Assembly: GCF_015207655.1 (NCBI RefSeq)
Contig: NZ_JADEWN010000030.1
Location: 1-59,644 of the forward strand
Source: Gloeocapsopsis crepidinum LEGE 06123
GTDB taxonomy: Bacteria > Cyanobacteriota > Cyanobacteriia > Cyanobacteriales > Chroococcidiopsidaceae
Length of the DNA stretch: 59,644 bases
Direction: 5' to 3'
The position numbers and the translations under genes are program-made. The stretch's first letter is position 1. Each line of letters begins with the position of its first letter. The notes beneath the pieces are model-generated. The model did not search any database. It was not told where the DNA came from and saw only the letters and a list, made by a program, of their open reading frames with translations. Positions 26,744 through 35,370 of this stretch are shown piece by piece.

Positions 26744-28057
26744 TCATTTTTGAACGCGACTCTCTACTAACGTGAGCTTTTTGAGGTTGTTAGAGCGAGG
26801 TCTTTTCGCCCCTTTATCAACCGTGCTGCGAGTAGGTTGAGATTGTGTCTGGGGCTTTGCCCAGTTACTGCGACGTTGCTTGGAGCGTTTACGATTCGGT
26901 TGTGCCTCAGACTTTGCTATGGAGCTTGGCTCGTATCCTAGAATAACGTCTTTGGCAAGGGTCTGATTGAGTAATTGTTCGATGTCTTTCAAAAGTGGAT
27001 ATTCATCTTTGCAAACAAGAGAAACTGCTTGTCCTTCCTTTCCAGCGCGACCTGTACGACCAATGCGATGCACGTAGTCTTCTGGTACATTGGGCAGTTC
27101 AAAGTTTACTACATGAGGGAGATGATCGATATCTAGTCCCCGTGATGCTACGTCAGTGGCGACTAATACCCGCACCTTGCCCTGCTTAAAATCGTTTAGA
27201 GATCTCATGCGGGCTGCTTGGCTTTTGTTGCCATGAATCGCGGCTGTTCTTAGCCCGTCTTTAGCAAGCTGCTCTGCTAGACGATTAGCACCATGTTTCG
27301 TGCGAGTGAACACTAGCACTTGTTTCCAGTTGTGGAAACTAATCATGTAAGCAAGTAGTTCTCGCTTGCGATCGCGATCGACAAGATGAACGACCTGTTT
27401 CACTTGCTCAGAAGCGGTATTGCGGGGGGCAACTTGGATTAGGGTAGGAGACTTTAGCAGGGTGTTAGCAAGCTGCTGAATTGTTTTAGAGAAGGTGGCA
27501 GAAAACATCAGCGTTTGCCGAGATGAGGGCAGCTTCGCCAGAATTTTGCGGATGTCATGGATAAAGCCCATATCTAACATCCGATCGCATTCATCCAACA
27601 CGAGTATTTCTATTCGGGAAAGATCGAGGGTCTTTTGCTCCAAGTGGTCGAGTAAACGACCAGGAGTAGCGATTAAAATATCAACTCCCCGACGCAGTGT
27701 TTGAATTTGCGGTCCAATTGCAATACCACCATAGATTACTGCCGAGCGCAGAGACAGATATTTACCATAGGTTCTGACGCTATCGCTGACCTGGGCTGCC
27801 AGTTCGCGGGTGGGGGTGAGGATGAGGGCGCGGGGGGCGCGATGTTCCTTATTAGGATGACCGATGTTGAGGCGTTGTAGTAGAGGCAGCGTAAAACCAG
27901 CGGTTTTTCCCGTTCCAGTTTGAGCGCTGGCAAAGACATCTTGCCCCTGCAAAATGGCGGGAATTGCTTGCTGTTGAATGGGGGTTGGCTCGGTGTAGCT
28001 CTGATCGGCGACAGCACGAAGTAAGTCGCTCGAAAGACCGAGGTTGCGAAATGTCAT
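26744..28057 (-). CDS. DEAD-box ATP-dependent RNA helicase
   Basis: A 437-residue helicase with the full motif set: Q motif [31 protein letters not shown] in place of DEAD ([14 protein letters not shown]), SAT, and [11 protein letters not shown] basic, low-complexity tail ([15 protein letters not shown]) probably binds RNA. ATG 28057 ([13 protein letters not shown]) is chosen; AGGAG lies 11 nt upstream. Members of this group help unfold RNA in the cold. It interrupts the restriction locus but has no known role in it. Confidence 0.93.
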   Translation of the reverse strand: MTFRNLGLSSDLLRAVADQSYTEPTPIQQQAIPAILQGQDVFASAQTGTGKTAGFTLPLLQRLNIGHPNKEHRAPRALILTPTRELAAQVSDSVRTYGKYLSLRSAVIYGGIAIGPQIQTLRRGVDILIATPGRLLDHLEQKTLDLSRIEILVLDECDRMLDMGFIHDIRKILAKLPSSRQTLMFSATFSKTIQQLANTLLKSPTLIQVAPRNTASEQVKQVVHLVDRDRKRELLAYMISFHNWKQVLVFTRTKHGANRLAEQLAKDGLRTAAIHGNKSQAARMRSLNDFKQGKVRVLVATDVASRGLDIDHLPHVVNFELPNVPEDYVHRIGRTGRAGKEGQAVSLVCKDEYPLLKDIEQLLNQTLAKDVILGYEPSSIAKSEAQPNRKRSKQRRSNWAKPQTQSQPTRSTVDKGAKRPRSNNLKKLTLVESRVQK

Positions 28058-28330
28058 TGATGTAGTTGCTCCTAGTAATGCCCCCACCCAAATCAAATAC
28101 CTGGGACCAGTCTAAGAGCAAGAAATGTGTAGTTGTGTTGGATAGCTCGAACAAGCAAGTCCAATGTGCCAGTAACAGACTGAGATGTACTAGCAAACAT
28201 TTAGTTTAACACAAATTGTTATAAAGTACGTGGTAAAGGTCAGCGATCGCCACGCTTATCACAGCACCGTCCTGCCTTGAGGAATTTATCAAATTCTGGT
28301 TTCCTCACTCAATTCGTCGATATTCTTAGC

Positions 28331-29488
28331 TCAGAGTTCTCCTCGAAAGGCTCTTTGAAGCAGGGAGTTGAAAAGAGCATCTTGTCTTTTAAAACAATTT
28401 TGTTGGTTATTACGACAACTTTCAATTTTTTTCTGAAAAGCCACATACTGTTCTTGGTAAATACGAGGAGGTACAGTTATCTGGAACTTCTTAAGTTCAC
28501 GAAGGTTCAAAGTTTTTTGAGCTACACCTCGGACTTGTCGGTCTGCTTGTTTTTTTACTCCGTCAGATTGCATTAAACCTAGAAGGAACTCTGGATGTAT
28601 TTTGCCTGGATCAGGCTTGATGTGGGCGATATGTCTTTGAAAGCAAAACCGCTTCTCAGTACGCACTAAAGCGGCATTACCGTAGCTACCCACTGTTGTA
28701 TAAAGAATGTCATTGACCTCGATTGGGCAGCGAGCAGTGAGTGAAGCCCAAGACTTGTCAGTAATGTATTTACTCACATTGAAATTAATCTCACCATTAA
28801 CGATATTGCTAACAAATAAAAAAGGAATTCCTTCAGTTGCCCACTCAGGCGGTTGGTGTGTTCCATCAGTAACTCGGTGACACACTTGTTGAAGTTCAAC
28901 AACTTCCCACCCCTTCGGGTTCGTAACAGGATCGCCGAACATTTCCAGAAAAGCCGATCGCAATAGTTCTTCTGTGAGAGCGATCGCTTGCTGACGCTTC
29001 CGACGAACATCATCAGCCTTATCGAGAATGGCAGCAATGCGGCGCTGTTCTTCTAGGGGAAGCAGGGGGATTTTTAACTGATTTAGAGCATCGATTTTAA
29101 TACCTTTGACAGTTGCTCCTGATGCTTGATTCTCAAGTTTTTCTGATGCCCATATCAAAAACCAAAGTAGATATTGAGGCAAAAGTTTCGATGAACAGAA
29201 TAATGCTTTGAGGTCTTGGTTAATTGCTACAGGCATTTTTGTAATACAAGCTCTGCCTACAGCCATACGGGTTACTAAAACAACTGTTCCTGTAGGAATT
29301 ATATTAGTAGCACTATTCTTGACTCCCTTCTCTGTAATAAATTCTTGTGTATTTTCCAACCATATATCTTTTAAATCTTTAACTGAAGCCCACGGAATAT
29401 TACCATTCCAATAGTCAGGATTCTGTCGATCAGGAGTCCCGCCTCCACGAATAGTCACAAGTTCGCTAAGACTAACACTTGTTATCAT
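28331..29488 (-). CDS. hsdS: Type I restriction enzyme, S (specificity) subunit
   Basis: A 385-residue specificity subunit with two target-recognition domains (about 5-130 and 195-335). They are separated by a conserved helical spacer containing LPLLPLEEQRRIAAILDKAD-like sequence and are followed by a second helix pair (YQEQYVAFQKKIESCRNNQQ). It chooses the bipartite target for the HsdM/HsdR complex. Its ATG overlaps the stop of the upstream mini-ORF (29485) as ATGA. The two recognition domains differ from each other, as expected. Confidence 0.92.
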   Translation of the reverse strand: MITSVSLSELVTIRGGGTPDRQNPDYWNGNIPWASVKDLKDIWLENTQEFITEKGVKNSATNIIPTGTVVLVTRMAVGRACITKMPVAINQDLKALFCSSKLLPQYLLWFLIWASEKLENQASGATVKGIKIDALNQLKIPLLPLEEQRRIAAILDKADDVRRKRQQAIALTEELLRSAFLEMFGDPVTNPKGWEVVELQQVCHRVTDGTHQPPEWATEGIPFLFVSNIVNGEINFNVSKYITDKSWASLTARCPIEVNDILYTTVGSYGNAALVRTEKRFCFQRHIAHIKPDPGKIHPEFLLGLMQSDGVKKQADRQVRGVAQKTLNLRELKKFQITVPPRIYQEQYVAFQKKIESCRNNQQNCFKRQDALFNSLLQRAFRGEL

Positions 29489-29552
29489 CCTAGCAACCCC
29501 TCCAACGCATCCAAATCCGCTCGAATCTCATCCTCTAGCGATCGCAACTTCT
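29485..29552 (-). repeat. hsdM 3'-tail repeat, copy 3
   Basis: Aligns with 30315-30380 and 30790-30860. The block GCAACTTCTGCAA (plus strand) is identical in all three, and the encoded EIRADLD/VRADLD core is kept. Confidence 0.8.
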
Positions 29553-29634
29553 GCAATTGCCCTCTAAATTTGCTAACTCTAAATAACTGACTTACTTCCA
29601 ACCAACTTTGTAAAACTAAACTCCCTTGACTCAT
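29485..29634 (-). CDS. Mini-ORF ending in an HsdM-like C-terminal tail
   Basis: From ATG 29634 (MSQGSLVLQSWLEV), 49 codons end with LQKLRSLEDEIRADLDALEGLLG, nearly the same as the last residues of HsdM. The stop overlaps the hsdS start as ATGA. A GGTGAT lies upstream. The frame is open up to 29694. It may be a relic of hsdM sequence kept for translational coupling to hsdS rather than a protein with its own role. Confidence 0.55.
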   Translation of the reverse strand: MSQGSLVLQSWLEVSQLFRVSKFRGQLQKLRSLEDEIRADLDALEGLLG

Positions 29635-29641
29635 GCCAATA

Positions 29642-29974
29642 TCACCTTTGAGGATATCCTTGTCTGCGGCTGTAAATGAATCGTGCAAAATCAAATACTT
29701 CTAAACGGGTTTCTTCTGGCAAACTAGCTACTAATGCTTCAATTTTTTCTGCAACTGGAACCCAAGTTTTTGTAGTTGCCCGCCAAACTACAACAAATTG
29801 ATTTATAGGTAGTGCAGCCAATACCAAAGTTTCCCCATCTTTATTAGTGAATTCTATTTCATAATGCTGGTTGGCATACTTCTCGACAATTGCCCCCTGA
29901 ACACCTGCTGGCAAATTGTGTTCTGGTAAGTCAATCAGCAACTCAACAACATCGAACAATTCAGGTTTTATCAT
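29642..29974 (-). CDS. DUF4926-like protein (probable immunity/antitoxin)
   Basis: A 110-residue protein. Residues 1-60 match DUF4926 (FDVVELLIDLPEHNLPAG, GAIVEKY, YEIEFTNKDGETL), often paired with DUF6883 proteins. The C-terminal part (EKIEALVASLPEETRLEVFDFARFI) resembles DUF2281 antitoxin tails, suggesting a fusion. The ATG overlaps the upstream DUF6883 stop by 4 nt, so the pair is co-translated. Confidence 0.7.
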   Translation of the reverse strand: MIKPELFDVVELLIDLPEHNLPAGVQGAIVEKYANQHYEIEFTNKDGETLVLAALPINQFVVVWRATTKTWVPVAEKIEALVASLPEETRLEVFDFARFIYSRRQGYPQR

Positions 29975-30318
29975 GAGCGCTTCCTTACATATAATGTGAC
30001 TAACCTGGCAAAATCGCTTTCAGGTTCCACAATCCAACCAGTACGAACAATTTCCCCTTGGTTTTGTAGCCCAACAATTTCCAAATCTACTCGATACCGT
30101 TGCCCATGTTCGTCTGCTTGGGTTGGAGTTGCTTCAGCATCCAAAGCTCGATCTAGAATCTGTTGCAGGAGTAATTCATAGTTATCTTTGGTATATCCTA
30201 AGCGCTCTTGAAACATCAAGGCTTTGGCTGCACCAATTGGGTTATCGGGATCTAAAGCATATTCAGTCAACTTACGTGAGTCGATAACCAAGCGAGTAAC
30301 AACGTCTTTAAGCCTCAC
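29971..30318 (-). CDS. DUF6883 domain protein (probable toxin partner)
   Basis: A 115-residue protein with DSRKLTEYALDPDNPIGAAKALMF and a later YRVDLEIVGLQNQGEIVRTGWIV segment, matching the DUF6883 pattern found at toxin C-termini and as stand-alone toxin-like proteins beside DUF4926. The GTG start at 30318 overlaps the stop of the preceding mini-ORF as GTGA. A toxic activity is inferred from context only. Confidence 0.65.
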   Translation of the reverse strand: MRLKDVVTRLVIDSRKLTEYALDPDNPIGAAKALMFQERLGYTKDNYELLLQQILDRALDAEATPTQADEHGQRYRVDLEIVGLQNQGEIVRTGWIVEPESDFARLVTLYVRKRS

Positions 30319-30380
30319 CCTAGTAACGCATCCAAATCTGCCCGAACACTATCCTCTAGCTGCAACTTCTGCAAAATCAC
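30315..30380 (-). repeat. hsdM 3'-tail repeat, copy 2
   Basis: Copy of the hsdM 3' end. GCAACTTCTGCAAAATCAC (plus strand) is identical to the true hsdM end; the encoded VILQKL and RADLDALLG are kept. Confidence 0.85.
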
Positions 30381-30398
30381 TTTTATGTTTACGTTCAT
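30315..30398 (-). CDS. 27-codon mini-ORF made of an HsdM-like tail
   Basis: From ATG 30398 the frame reads MNVNIKVILQKLQLEDSV and ends in RADLDALLG, i.e. little more than the HsdM C-terminal tail. It starts 3 nt after the DUF2283 stop, and its TGA overlaps the GTG of the DUF6883 gene. This makes a continuous chain of coupled starts from hsdM to hsdS. Probably a coupling relic. Confidence 0.5.
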   Translation of the reverse strand: MNVNIKVILQKLQLEDSVRADLDALLG

Positions 30399-30401
30399 CG
30401 A

Positions 30402-30614
30402 CTACACAGCAAATGTTTCAAAAGCAACTCTTATCGGTTCTGACGAAGTTGGCATAAAGTTGAGTTTTTCAAAACCAATAACCTTGCCGTTTTTATCCTT
30501 TATCAAAACCACCTCATTCCCTGTTTCCTCAACTTCATACTCATCTTCGGGAGTGCCAAACCAGACAACTAGAGTATTGCCAATGCGGTCATGAAAAACT
30601 TTTACTTGCGCCAT
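30402..30614 (-). CDS. DUF2283 family protein (antitoxin-like)
   Basis: A 70-residue DUF2283 protein: VKVFHDRIGNTLVVWFG near the start, then EVEETGNEVVLIKDKNGKVIGFE. DUF2283 proteins often accompany DUF4258-like or other small toxins. It overlaps the upstream gene by 13 nt. Confidence 0.75.
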   Translation of the reverse strand: MAQVKVFHDRIGNTLVVWFGTPEDEYEVEETGNEVVLIKDKNGKVIGFEKLNFMPTSSEPIRVAFETFAV

Positions 30615-30793
30615 AGCACTGTTCCCTCCTTAATTCCACCTGTTCTGTAGGCTGTAATCAAAAAGCCTTCACCATTTAACCGTTTGGCGGTAGTCATCAG
30701 TTCCCAATAACTCACGGTTGTCCGAACGCGAAAGCCAAGGGGTGTTTCGACTTCAAATAAAATCTCTTCATTAGAAGAGATATTGCTTGTCAT
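30602..30793 (-). pseudogene. Small toxin-like gene with apparent internal deletion
   Basis: A 63-codon frame overlapping the hsdM stop as ATGA. Its first 32 residues (EEILFEVETPLGFRVRTTVSYWEL) and its last 28 (AKRLNGEGFLITAYRTGGIKEG) resemble the two ends of a roughly 110-residue cyanobacterial protein usually found before DUF2283 genes. The middle part seems to be missing in frame. This is judged from memory of the family; if right, the toxin is dead and the DUF2283 partner remains. Confidence 0.5.
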
Positions 30794-30860
30794 CCCAATA
30801 ACCTTTCTAATTCATCTAAATCTGCCCGAATTTCAGACTCTAAATCTCGCAACTTCTGCA
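30790..30860 (-). repeat. hsdM 3'-tail repeat, copy 1 (inside hsdM)
   Basis: The native end of hsdM, encoding ILQKLRDLESEIRADLDELE and LLG. Two degenerate copies follow downstream, at 30315-30380 and 29485-29552. Confidence 0.85.
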
Positions 30861-32268
30861 AAATCACTTTGGGAGGTTTATAAGTCACCTCTGCATATTC
30901 AGTTTCTTTGTAACGGTTAATCGACAAGTCATAGCCATTTGCAGCAATTTCTGCCTTTGGCACAAAAAACGCCTTCTTCGTGCGATCGCTATCCTGCTCA
31001 ATATTCCGATTCTTCCACCGCATCAGCAAATCCGGTATGTCATTTTCTGCGACAGGCTGACGCTTATCATCCAGCGATAACCCATCCGCATCCATGTCAT
31101 AAAACCAAACGCTATCCGTTCCTCCTACGCCCGTCTTAGTGAAAATCAATACTGCTGTAGACACACCCGCATAAGGCTTAAACACTCCTGAAGGCATCGA
31201 AATCACGCCATCCAATTTATGGTTTTCCACCAAAACTTCCCGAATTTTCTTATGCGCCGTCGAGGAACCAAATAGTACGCCATCCGGCACAATCACCGCC
31301 GCCCGTCCCCCAATCTTCAATAAACGCAGTAAAAGGGCGACAAACAGCAATTCTGTCTTGGTAGTCGAAATAATTTTAGTGAGATCCTTGGCGATCGTAG
31401 ACTTTTCTACAGATCCTTTAAACGGTGGATTTGCCAAGACTAAAGTAAAAGACTCAGTGACTCCAGCATGATCCTCAGAAAGAGAATCTCGTGCTTCAAT
31501 CTTCGGGTCTTCAATGCCATGTAGCATCATGTTCATACTGCCGATCCGCAGCATCGTGGCATCAAAGTCAAACCCGTGAAACATCTTGCTGTTGAAGTGA
31601 TCCCTGTTCCCTGGTGCATTCAGAATCAGGTTTCCATCTCCATCTTTGAGGTCGCGCAGATACTCCGCCGCCGCTACCAAAAAGCCTGCTGTTCCACACG
31701 CCGGATCGCAGATAATTTCTCTTGGACCTGGAGCCATCAACTCTACCATCATCTTGATAATGTGGCGCGGTGTGCGAAACTGCCCATTCGTCCCCGCCGT
31801 TGTCAGCTTCGAGAGCATATATTCGTACAGGTCGCCTTTTGTATCCCGATCCTCCATCGGAATTTGCTCGATCTGCCCTACCACACTCGCCAGCAGCGCA
31901 GGACTAGCAATCAGGAAGACAGCATCCTTCATATGACGAGCATAGGCGCTTTCTAGAGTATCTTGCCCCAAATTTTTGATGAACGGAAATGCTTTATCTC
32001 GGACAACGTGCAGCATTTCCTCAGAATCAGTAAGATTTTTAAAACTAGACCAGCGACAACACTGCTGCTCAATAGAAAAAATTGGATCGCTAACGGGTCT
32101 ATTTAGCCGTTGGGCTTTGCGCTCCTTAGTTAGTTCTAAGTCATCCAAGCGCTTAATAAATAGTAAATAGGAAATTTGCTCAATGACTGAAAGGGGGTTA
32201 CTAATACCGTTATTCCAAAACGTAGTCCAAAGCCGATCGACCTTAGACTTCATTTCACCTGTGATCAT
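30790..32268 (-). CDS. hsdM: Type I DNA methyltransferase, M subunit
   Basis: A 492-residue N6-adenine methylase. It has an N-terminal HsdM_N helical domain (about 8-130), the SAM-binding motif DPACGTAGFLVAAAE and catalytic NPPF (LANPPFKGS). ATG 32268 has AGGAG at suitable spacing. With HsdS it methylates host DNA; it is the first gene of a minus-strand unit that continues through small toxin/immunity genes to hsdS. Confidence 0.94.
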   Translation of the reverse strand: MITGEMKSKVDRLWTTFWNNGISNPLSVIEQISYLLFIKRLDDLELTKERKAQRLNRPVSDPIFSIEQQCCRWSSFKNLTDSEEMLHVVRDKAFPFIKNLGQDTLESAYARHMKDAVFLIASPALLASVVGQIEQIPMEDRDTKGDLYEYMLSKLTTAGTNGQFRTPRHIIKMMVELMAPGPREIICDPACGTAGFLVAAAEYLRDLKDGDGNLILNAPGNRDHFNSKMFHGFDFDATMLRIGSMNMMLHGIEDPKIEARDSLSEDHAGVTESFTLVLANPPFKGSVEKSTIAKDLTKIISTTKTELLFVALLLRLLKIGGRAAVIVPDGVLFGSSTAHKKIREVLVENHKLDGVISMPSGVFKPYAGVSTAVLIFTKTGVGGTDSVWFYDMDADGLSLDDKRQPVAENDIPDLLMRWKNRNIEQDSDRTKKAFFVPKAEIAANGYDLSINRYKETEYAEVTYKPPKVILQKLRDLESEIRADLDELERLLG

Positions 32269-32373
32269 TCATTCAACTCCTGGGTGAAGCGCGATCGGGG
32301 TGCGCGATCGCGTATCAGTCAATCAATATATATAATGCCCACTTAGTCAATCCGTTTGTTGTTGTCCTCAAAT

Positions 32374-32940
32374 TTACTGTTGTCGCTTGATTGCAAATAT
32401 CTGGAAGCCCTTGCTGAAGCTGAAAAAGAGCAATCCTAATACTAAGCCGATTGCTAATAGAGGGACAAAAATTGCTAAACCTGATAATGCAAACGCACCA
32501 ATTGACTCGATTGTGGTGATAATACTGTTGCCTAGTCCTACAGTTAATGCAGTTGAAGATAACCGCGTAAAGCTTGTTAAAGCTTGAATAATTCCTGCTG
32601 AACCACCGCCTGCAAGCACTGCCATTGTCCATTTAAGTAAAGGATCGGTGTTCGGAAACAAAGCCGCAGCAATCCAAGTACCAAAGGCGATCGCAGTAGG
32701 AGTCGCAACCGTATCTAATAAATTATCCACCCAGGGGATATAATAAGCGGCAATCTCAATTATTGTTGCTATGCCAAAGGCATAAAGTGCCGGATACGTT
32801 CCCATCCACTCAAAGCCTGAGGACAGCGGTAGATGTCCATAAATTGCAGCAATACTCATCACAAGTGGTGGCACAAAAATCCGAAAACCGCACGCTGCAC
32901 TTAAAGCAATACCAATAACTATACTTTCTAAGGAATCCAT
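32374..32940 (-). CDS. DUF4126 integral membrane protein
   Basis: A 188-residue protein with about five membrane segments and the DUF4126 start ESIVIGIALSAACGFRIFVPPL. Gly/Ala-rich helices GTWIAAALFP and LAGGGSAGIIQAL follow. Function unknown; found in many bacteria. It stands alone and is not part of the restriction unit. Confidence 0.85.
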   Translation of the reverse strand: MDSLESIVIGIALSAACGFRIFVPPLVMSIAAIYGHLPLSSGFEWMGTYPALYAFGIATIIEIAAYYIPWVDNLLDTVATPTAIAFGTWIAAALFPNTDPLLKWTMAVLAGGGSAGIIQALTSFTRLSSTALTVGLGNSIITTIESIGAFALSGLAIFVPLLAIGLVLGLLFFSFSKGFQIFAIKRQQ

Positions 32941-33042
32941 AGCTAGATTAAATATTATGCCCTTCTAGGTTCATTCTAGATTAGGTAATTAGTGAGATTG
33001 TGTATGAGCGATTAGCAATTATGTATTATGTAAATTAAATAT

Positions 33043-34236
33043 ATGGCTCAAGTTATTATTGTTGGGGCTGGTCCTGCGGGTGTAACACTAGCACTGCTAT
33101 TAGTAAAACGCGGTATTCGTGTCACGTTAATTGAAGCATCACGAAACTTTCGCCGTACTTTTCGGGGTGAAGGCTTAATGCCAAGTGGTTTAGATGCATT
33201 AGAACAAATGGAATTGTTGCCAATTTTAGAACGCATTCCGCATCAAGCTTTAGATGCTTGGGAGGTGATTATCAATAAGCGATCGCTTTTTCGCGTTGAT
33301 GAACCTCTTGAACCTGGTGGTAAACCTTGCACGTTAGTTTCTCAGCCTGCTTTTTTAGAAGCATTAATCGACGCAGCGAGTCATTACTCTCATTTTGAGT
33401 TTATCCAAGGTACTGCGGTACAAGATTTATTGTGGGATCAGCGAGTTGTCGGTGTCAAGCTCAGTGATGGACGCAATTTAAATGCAGATTTAGTCATTGG
33501 TACAGACGGGCGTAATTCTATAGTACGGCAACGCGCTAACTTACTTTTAGAGCAACAATCTCACAGCTTTGATATTTTGTGGTTTAAATTAGCCGATAGC
33601 CCGCATTTTAAGTCGGAGAATGTCTTTTATTCAATTCTTTGCGATCGCTATGCGTTCGGATTGTTTCGTAGTTCTGAAGGAAATCTTCACTTAGGCTGGA
33701 CACTGCCTAAAGATTTTCCCCAAGATTGGAAGCATGTTGATCATTGGGCTGAAATATTTGCTGCGGCATCGCCACCATGGTTAGCAGAACATTTTCGCAC
33801 TTTTGCAGATACAGTTGAGCGACCTGTCTTATTATCTGTTGTTGTTGGGCGGTGTCCGCGTTGGTATCAACCAGGTTTACTTTTGTTGGGTGATGCTGCA
33901 CACCCAATGTCACCAATTCGCGCTCAAGGTATTAATATGGCATTGCGGGATGCGATCGCTGCGGCAAATCATTTAGTTCCTTGCTTGTCTCAAGATGCAA
34001 CTGCGGTTGATGCAGTATTACCGCAAATTCAATCTCAACGGGAACCAGAAATCATTAAAGCACAGCAACTGCAAAGCCAAGAAGCAGCACAAGCTGAACT
34101 TTTAGAGAAAAGTGCCTTTCTCCGCTGGGGTGTTAGTTTTTTAGCACCTCTGATTCGCACTCCCATAAAACTGTCTTGGTTGCATCGACAGCGCAAGTTA
34201 CGACAAGGAGTAACCCCACTCAAACTTACAGTATAA
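33043..34236 (+). CDS. FAD-dependent monooxygenase (PHBH-like)
   Basis: A 397-residue flavoprotein: N-terminal Rossmann GAGPAGVTLALLL, RGEGLMPSGLDAL, the DG motif VIGTDGRNSIVRQ and GDAAHPMSPIRAQGINMALRDA, which binds the FAD ribityl chain. It belongs to the aromatic-ring hydroxylase class; the substrate is unknown. No neighbouring pathway gene points to one. Confidence 0.88.
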   Translation: MAQVIIVGAGPAGVTLALLLVKRGIRVTLIEASRNFRRTFRGEGLMPSGLDALEQMELLPILERIPHQALDAWEVIINKRSLFRVDEPLEPGGKPCTLVSQPAFLEALIDAASHYSHFEFIQGTAVQDLLWDQRVVGVKLSDGRNLNADLVIGTDGRNSIVRQRANLLLEQQSHSFDILWFKLADSPHFKSENVFYSILCDRYAFGLFRSSEGNLHLGWTLPKDFPQDWKHVDHWAEIFAAASPPWLAEHFRTFADTVERPVLLSVVVGRCPRWYQPGLLLLGDAAHPMSPIRAQGINMALRDAIAAANHLVPCLSQDATAVDAVLPQIQSQREPEIIKAQQLQSQEAAQAELLEKSAFLRWGVSFLAPLIRTPIKLSWLHRQRKLRQGVTPLKLTV

Positions 34237-34476
34237 ACAAAGTACCCTACCGTGGAATTACTGCCAAAAGCCTTATTTGAATGTACAAAGTTACATGCTT
34301 GGATAGCGTCGAAAGGGGTTGTAGGGCATCTGTGATTCATACTACAAGCAGTCTATTCTTCAATTGCTTAACTCTTTCTGCAGAACAATGTATTCAAGTC
34401 ATATGTATTGCTTATATAGAGAAAATCACTGCTTTTGTTGCGATCTAGAGTAGAAGCAAAATTTGGAGGAAACACT

Positions 34477-35355
34477 TTGTTGCACGATCAAGATTTACCT
34501 ACACACATTGAAGGAGAAACTCTATCGATATCTCCACCATTACTTGCTAACCAGGAACCACCAGAAATTGCCCGCCAAATTGCAGCGTTACCATCACAGT
34601 TGCAAAGTCAAACATTTTACTTACTACCTAGAAGCCAAGCGATCGCAGTTTATCAACTCTTGGATAGTAATTTACAGCAACAACTGCAAGCAGATTTTCA
34701 AAACCAAAATGACAACAACCTTGTCAACAACCTTTCGCTGGAAGAAAAAAAACAGTTATTTCAGTTTTTATATACACCAACCACTAATGAAATTGAAGAT
34801 TCAGAAGAAGACAGTAATTACTTTCCTAGCAATCCCTTCTCTGTGACTCGTAGAAGAATCGGCTGGTTATTTGTTCTTCTGATCACAAATACTATCACTG
34901 CGGCTGTGATTGAGAGTCAAGAGGATGTTTTACAAAAAGTCGTTGTTTTAGCTATCTTTATTCCTCTACTTCTTGCTAGTGGCGGTAATGTCAGTATTCA
35001 ATCTGCAACGGTAGTTGTGCGCGGGCTAAACTCTGATGTTCCCACTCAAAAGCGGTTACTTCCTGTATTGGGTAGAGAGGCGATCGCTGGAATCTTGCTT
35101 GGGGGAATGATGGGACTAATTGTTGTCGGAGAAGCTTTACTGTTACAAAATAACTCTACTGTAGCAATAGTGGTAGGAGTAAGCCTATTTACGATTTCTA
35201 TTATTGGCACAGTTTCTGGTGCTGTTTTACCATTTCTTTTTCAATTTCTTGGTTTCGATCCAGCTTTAATGTCAGCACCTCTGAGTGCCACAATTGTCGA
35301 TGTCTTGGGTATTTTAATTTACCTTTATACTGCCAGATTTTTCTTACAGGTATAG
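34477..35355 (+). CDS. MgtE-family magnesium transporter lacking CBS domains
   Basis: A short MgtE-like protein (about 292 residues; usual length about 450). The N-terminal superhelical domain is recognisable (PPEIARQIAALPSQLQSQTFYLLPRSQA in pieces). The membrane domain starts at VTRRRIGWLFVLL with the pore-region GGNVSIQSATVVVRGL. The CBS pair that normally lies between them and closes the channel at high Mg2+ is absent, replaced by about 25 acidic residues (TNEIEDSEEDSNY). TTG 34477 is chosen because GGAGG lies 7 nt upstream. Confidence 0.82.
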   Translation: MLHDQDLPTHIEGETLSISPPLLANQEPPEIARQIAALPSQLQSQTFYLLPRSQAIAVYQLLDSNLQQQLQADFQNQNDNNLVNNLSLEEKKQLFQFLYTPTTNEIEDSEEDSNYFPSNPFSVTRRRIGWLFVLLITNTITAAVIESQEDVLQKVVVLAIFIPLLLASGGNVSIQSATVVVRGLNSDVPTQKRLLPVLGREAIAGILLGGMMGLIVVGEALLLQNNSTVAIVVGVSLFTISIIGTVSGAVLPFLFQFLGFDPALMSAPLSATIVDVLGILIYLYTARFFLQV

Positions 35356-35370
35356 TAGAAGTATTAATTT

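Noticed and set aside
22124-32268. Prophage or integrative element hypothesis for the restriction region
   Set aside because: tRNA-Pro lies next to it at 21939, but no integrase, att duplication of the tRNA 3' end, or phage structural genes were seen.
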